Below, piece after piece: positions 60,937 to 64,000 of a stretch of DNA of 64,000 nucleotides. Numbering within the stretch: the first letter of the stretch is position 1; each line of letters begins with the position of its first letter. The translations under genes and the position numbers were made by a program. Below the pieces are notes generated by a model. The model made no database searches and had not been told where the DNA came from. It saw only the letters and a list, made by a program, of their open reading frames with translations. Source of the DNA: Chitinophaga caeni (GTDB lineage Bacteria; Bacteroidota; Bacteroidia; Chitinophagales; Chitinophagaceae); assembly GCF_002557795.1 (NCBI RefSeq), contig NZ_CP023777.1:3047001-3111000 (forward strand), read 5' to 3'.

Positions 60937-63900
60937 ATGTATCATTCTATTCGCAATAATAATAGAACGGCATCGCCATGCCTAAAAAGTCCGTTAACAC
61001 CGGGTCTTAGAGGTATGGTGCATCCATCTAAAATCTTCCTTTGCCGATTCTTATTTATTTTATTATCCGCTTGTTTAGTATTTATAAAGTTACATGCAGC
61101 AGTACCGTTCCAAGCTAAAGAAGTTAGTGTATCAGGGAAGGTGACCGATGAATCCGGCGTGGCTTTACCCGGTGTTACGGTGGCCGTCAAAGGTACGGCT
61201 AAAGGTACGGTAACTGATATAGAGGGTAATTACAAAATATCCGTGCCCGGCGCAACTTCTATATTAGTATTTAGATTCGTAGGTTATGAAACTAAAGAAG
61301 TAACGGTGGGTACACAAACGAAACACGATGTAGTATTGTCGGGCGATTCCAAGGGTTTGGATGAAGTGGTGGTCGTAGGTTACGGTACACAGAAAAAAGT
61401 AAATCTCACCGGTGCGATCACTTCCGTAAATGCCGCCGACGTTAACAACATCGCCCCGTCTAACCTTTCTAATACCTTGGCGGGTAGGGCGCCAGGCGTC
61501 AACGTTACCAATACTTCCGGTCTTTCCGGCGCCAGTTCCAGCATCAGGATACGCGGTAGTTTCGGTGAACCGTTGTACGTGATTGATGGAATTGTGCGCG
61601 ATAAGGAAGCCTTCGATGCCTTGGAAGCAGCGGAAGTAGACCAGATCAGTTTCTTGAAAGATGCTGCCACGGCTTCTATTTATGGATCACGCGCGGGTAA
61701 TGGCGTAGTTCTTGTAACCACCAGGCGCGGCGCTGCCCAGAAACCAACCGTAAATTTTCAGAATAGTTATACAACCGGTAAGCCAACGATGACTTTATTG
61801 TCGGATCTGACCACCGCAACGGACGAATTGATTTATCAAAACCGCGTTGCGGAATATAACGGGACGCCGATTCCAAACGGGGATGACGAGTTCGAATATT
61901 TCAAGAACCGGAGTTATAATGTGAATGATTTTATTTGGCGTAACCCTTCCAGTCACCGGCATACCCTCAGCGTAAACGGGGGCTCAGATAAGATCACTTA
62001 TTATTCATTATTGAGTTACAGGGGAGAACAAGGAGCTTACAAAACCGTAGATTTCAACAAGGTTAACCTCCGTAGTAATGTTTCGGCCAAAATATCGGAT
62101 GCCATCAAGGTAGATCTGAATTTAGGCGCGTACCAGCAAAACCTGGATCGCTTTTATTGGCCATTCACCGGTGATGATGATTTCGATGTGTCCGACCTTT
62201 ACCGCGTAACATTTAACTGGCCTAAAACGTACCCTTTCTACCTGGAAGCAGATGGAACGCCGGCAAATTATGTTACGGAGTTCCCGGTTCAGACGCCGAT
62301 GGGATCCTGGCAAGCCTGGAGCGTAATCGACCAAGTTATCGGGGACAGGTACATCAAAACGAGGAAGCGCCAATTAAATTCCATCCTTACCTTGGATATC
62401 AGCTTGGATAAATATGTGAAAGGTCTTTCTACCAAGGTTGTCGGTAGTTATAATGCACAGGATTATATGCGTAAGAAATATCTCACGTATCAAAAGAATT
62501 ATGTGTTTACTTCGGCAGATCCCGATGGTAACAGGTTCGTTCCCGCTGCCCCGGACCCCGATAAAACCAACATCTTCACATTTAGCCAGAACCAACCATT
62601 CATGAGTTACGAGATGTTTACGTTGTGGGATTACCAGGTAGATTGGTTCTTGACTTATAATAGAACTTTCAAAAAACATGGTGTGAATGCACTGGTGGTA
62701 TTTGAACAAGCAGAGAACGGGGGATATAAATCATTAGCAAAGGCGGAAAACCCCTTGACATCAATCGATCAATTCTTTGCATACCCTGAAGATATTACCA
62801 TGCGGTTTGGTAATGCCAGTGAAGTAATTGGGGCTAGGCAATCATGGATAGGACGTTTCAATTATAATTATGACAGCAGGTATATCGCGGAATTTTCTTT
62901 CCGCTACGATGGTAATACCTTATTCCCGAGCGATAAGCGTTGGGGATTTTTCCCATCCGTTTCCGCGGCTTGGAGAATTTCGGAGGAATCTTTCATGAAA
63001 GATAATGCCCGGGTATTCGATGACTTGAAGTTGAGAGCTTCTTACGGAACAACAGGTAATGATCTTGATGTTAACGGGAACAAGATCGATCCGTTTTCTT
63101 ACGTGAAGTTATATGAAAACGGGGGGAGCTATATTTTCGGGGACAGGCTTTATCAAGGAATTGTTCCCAGGGCTACACCCAACCCGAACTTGACATGGGC
63201 AACATCCACGACTTATAACCTCGGAATTGATTTCGCTACCTTAAGAAATAGGCTCAGCGGTACCATCGACGTTTTCCTTAGGAAAGAAACGGATATTCTC
63301 GGCGGGCGACAAGTTACAATCCCGGATCTTTACGGGCAAAGCTTAGCGCCGGAAAATTACGCCGCACGCTCTTACCGTGGAGGAGAACTCACGCTGATGT
63401 GGAACGATATGGCGCTGAATGAAAAACTCAGGTATTCAGTGCATGCTAATATAGGTTATGCAAAAGATCGCTGGGATATCCTGGATGAAGAACCTTCTTA
63501 TGGCCCTGGAGGCAACCGTCATGATCTTTCTAAAATAGGGAAACCCGTTAACCAGATTGTTGGTTTAAAAGCCCTGGGCATCGTCCGCACGGAAGAACAG
63601 TTGAATGCATTGATGGATAAGGGTTTTAAACAATATGGTCGTGATCCGTACCTCGGTGGACTGTATTTTGAAGATATCCGCGGAGATGGTTATTCTCCCG
63701 GTCCTGATGGGAAGATCGATGGGAATGATGTGCAATTACTTTCGGATAATGCTGCTCCTAGGATCAACTTCGGTTTTGGCTTCGATGTTTCTTGGAAGAA
63801 CTTTACGTTGCAAACGCATATGCAAGGTGTGGGTGCTTACGATCGTATTATCAGCAACCAGGAAGGCGCGGGGATGCGCCAACACGGTGGCGCGATCCGT

Positions 63901-64000
63901 CCGTATTACCCGATCTGGGCATCCGATGTATGGACACCCGAAAATCCAAATGCAAAGTATCCACGCCCGATCGGGCAGAATTGGTATGAGTCTGGAACAG
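60937..64000 (+). CDS. SusC/RagA-family TonB-linked outer-membrane transporter, C-terminus outside window
   Basis: The plus-strand frame from the ATG at 60937 stays open to the window end (1021 codons). A second ATG at 61015 would give a shorter signal (MVHPSKIFLCRFLFILL). After the signal come the carboxypeptidase-like domain (VSVSGKVTDESGVALPGVTV), the SusC hallmark VVVVGYGTQKKVNLTGAI, the plug region ISFLKDAATASIYGSRAGNG and a long barrel with WGFFPSVSAAWRISEE. It imports an oligosaccharide or similar ligand with a SusD expected just downstream, outside the window. Confidence 0.95.
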   Translation, partial: MYHSIRNNNRTASPCLKSPLTPGLRGMVHPSKIFLCRFLFILLSACLVFIKLHAAVPFQAKEVSVSGKVTDESGVALPGVTVAVKGTAKGTVTDIEGNYKISVPGATSILVFRFVGYETKEVTVGTQTKHDVVLSGDSKGLDEVVVVGYGTQKKVNLTGAITSVNAADVNNIAPSNLSNTLAGRAPGVNVTNTSGLSGASSSIRIRGSFGEPLYVIDGIVRDKEAFDALEAAEVDQISFLKDAATASIYGSRAGNGVVLVTTRRGAAQKPTVNFQNSYTTGKPTMTLLSDLTTATDELIYQNRVAEYNGTPIPNGDDEFEYFKNRSYNVNDFIWRNPSSHRHTLSVNGGSDKITYYSLLSYRGEQGAYKTVDFNKVNLRSNVSAKISDAIKVDLNLGAYQQNLDRFYWPFTGDDDFDVSDLYRVTFNWPKTYPFYLEADGTPANYVTEFPVQTPMGSWQAWSVIDQVIGDRYIKTRKRQLNSILTLDISLDKYVKGLSTKVVGSYNAQDYMRKKYLTYQKNYVFTSADPDGNRFVPAAPDPDKTNIFTFSQNQPFMSYEMFTLWDYQVDWFLTYNRTFKKHGVNALVVFEQAENGGYKSLAKAENPLTSIDQFFAYPEDITMRFGNASEVIGARQSWIGRFNYNYDSRYIAEFSFRYDGNTLFPSDKRWGFFPSVSAAWRISEESFMKDNARVFDDLKLRASYGTTGNDLDVNGNKIDPFSYVKLYENGGSYIFGDRLYQGIVPRATPNPNLTWATSTTYNLGIDFATLRNRLSGTIDVFLRKETDILGGRQVTIPDLYGQSLAPENYAARSYRGGELTLMWNDMALNEKLRYSVHANIGYAKDRWDILDEEPSYGPGGNRHDLSKIGKPVNQIVGLKALGIVRTEEQLNALMDKGFKQYGRDPYLGGLYFEDIRGDGYSPGPDGKIDGNDVQLLSDNAAPRINFGFGFDVSWKNFTLQTHMQGVGAYDRIISNQEGAGMRQHGGAIRPYYPIWASDVWTPENPNAKYPRPIGQNWYESGT

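Overview
The window looks like chromosomal DNA of a Bacteroidota bacterium, most likely of the Chitinophaga/Chitinophagaceae type. The reasons are two SusC/RagA-type TonB-linked outer-membrane proteins (one with its SusD lipoprotein), many short-signal lipoproteins, a bacillithiol-type YtxJ redoxin, a stand-alone Mpl ligase, and several start regions carrying the Bacteroidota -7 element TAnnTTTG, some with a TTG about 19 bases upstream. The family-level placement is inference. I saw no rRNA, tRNA, CRISPR array or complete insertion sequence.

Layout. 1-6787: an RRM RNA-binding protein cut by the window edge, small housekeeping genes (DUF4230, DUF985 cupin, GNAT), an AraC regulator and a large secreted S9 peptidase. 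6788-7684: a long intergenic stretch holding a 324-bp palindromic-ended repeat. 7685-17630: a DUF5077/DUF3472 lipoprotein, pirin-GNAT pair, DMT exporter, GT2 polyprenol-phosphate sugar transferase, DEDDh exonuclease and mpl (peptidoglycan recycling), then a 47-residue lipoprotein with ytxJ and a ubiX-aroQ pair. 17646-18229: strong terminator palindromes, a second copy of the repeat, and a 41-bp tandem array that copies the last codons of bioB. 18212-22779: a minus-strand operon running carboxyltransferase beta subunit, UbiA-like membrane protein, M42 aminopeptidase, bioB; biotin synthesis sits with a biotin-dependent carboxylase subunit.

22865-46352: mostly single genes: LuxE-like ligase, DUF4412-like secreted protein, Old Yellow Enzyme, an eRF1-like (baeRF) protein, DEAD-box helicase, purU, an orphan histidine kinase, a CrtO-like membrane protein, SnoaL-like proteins, a B12-binding radical SAM protein, a DUF1080 lipoprotein, a voltage-gated ion channel with a zinc ribbon followed by a SelT/W-like CxxC protein, ThuA, an SF1 helicase, and a run of small regulator/stress-type genes (VOC, AraC, YdeI, SRPBCC, DinB, GlxA-type regulator).

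46528-54642: a susCD pair without obvious enzymes, then a TonB-dependent siderophore-type receptor whose 3' region has received a deleted copy of the same repeat. 55576-60275: a compact three-gene operon with its own terminator, encoding a polytopic membrane protein with a large soluble loop, an exported 735-residue protein with a barrel-like C-terminus, and a trypsin-like serine protease with an intact His-Asp-Ser triad and no signal peptide. I do not recognise this combination and consider it the best candidate for an undescribed system. 60937-64000: a second SusC-type receptor running off the end.
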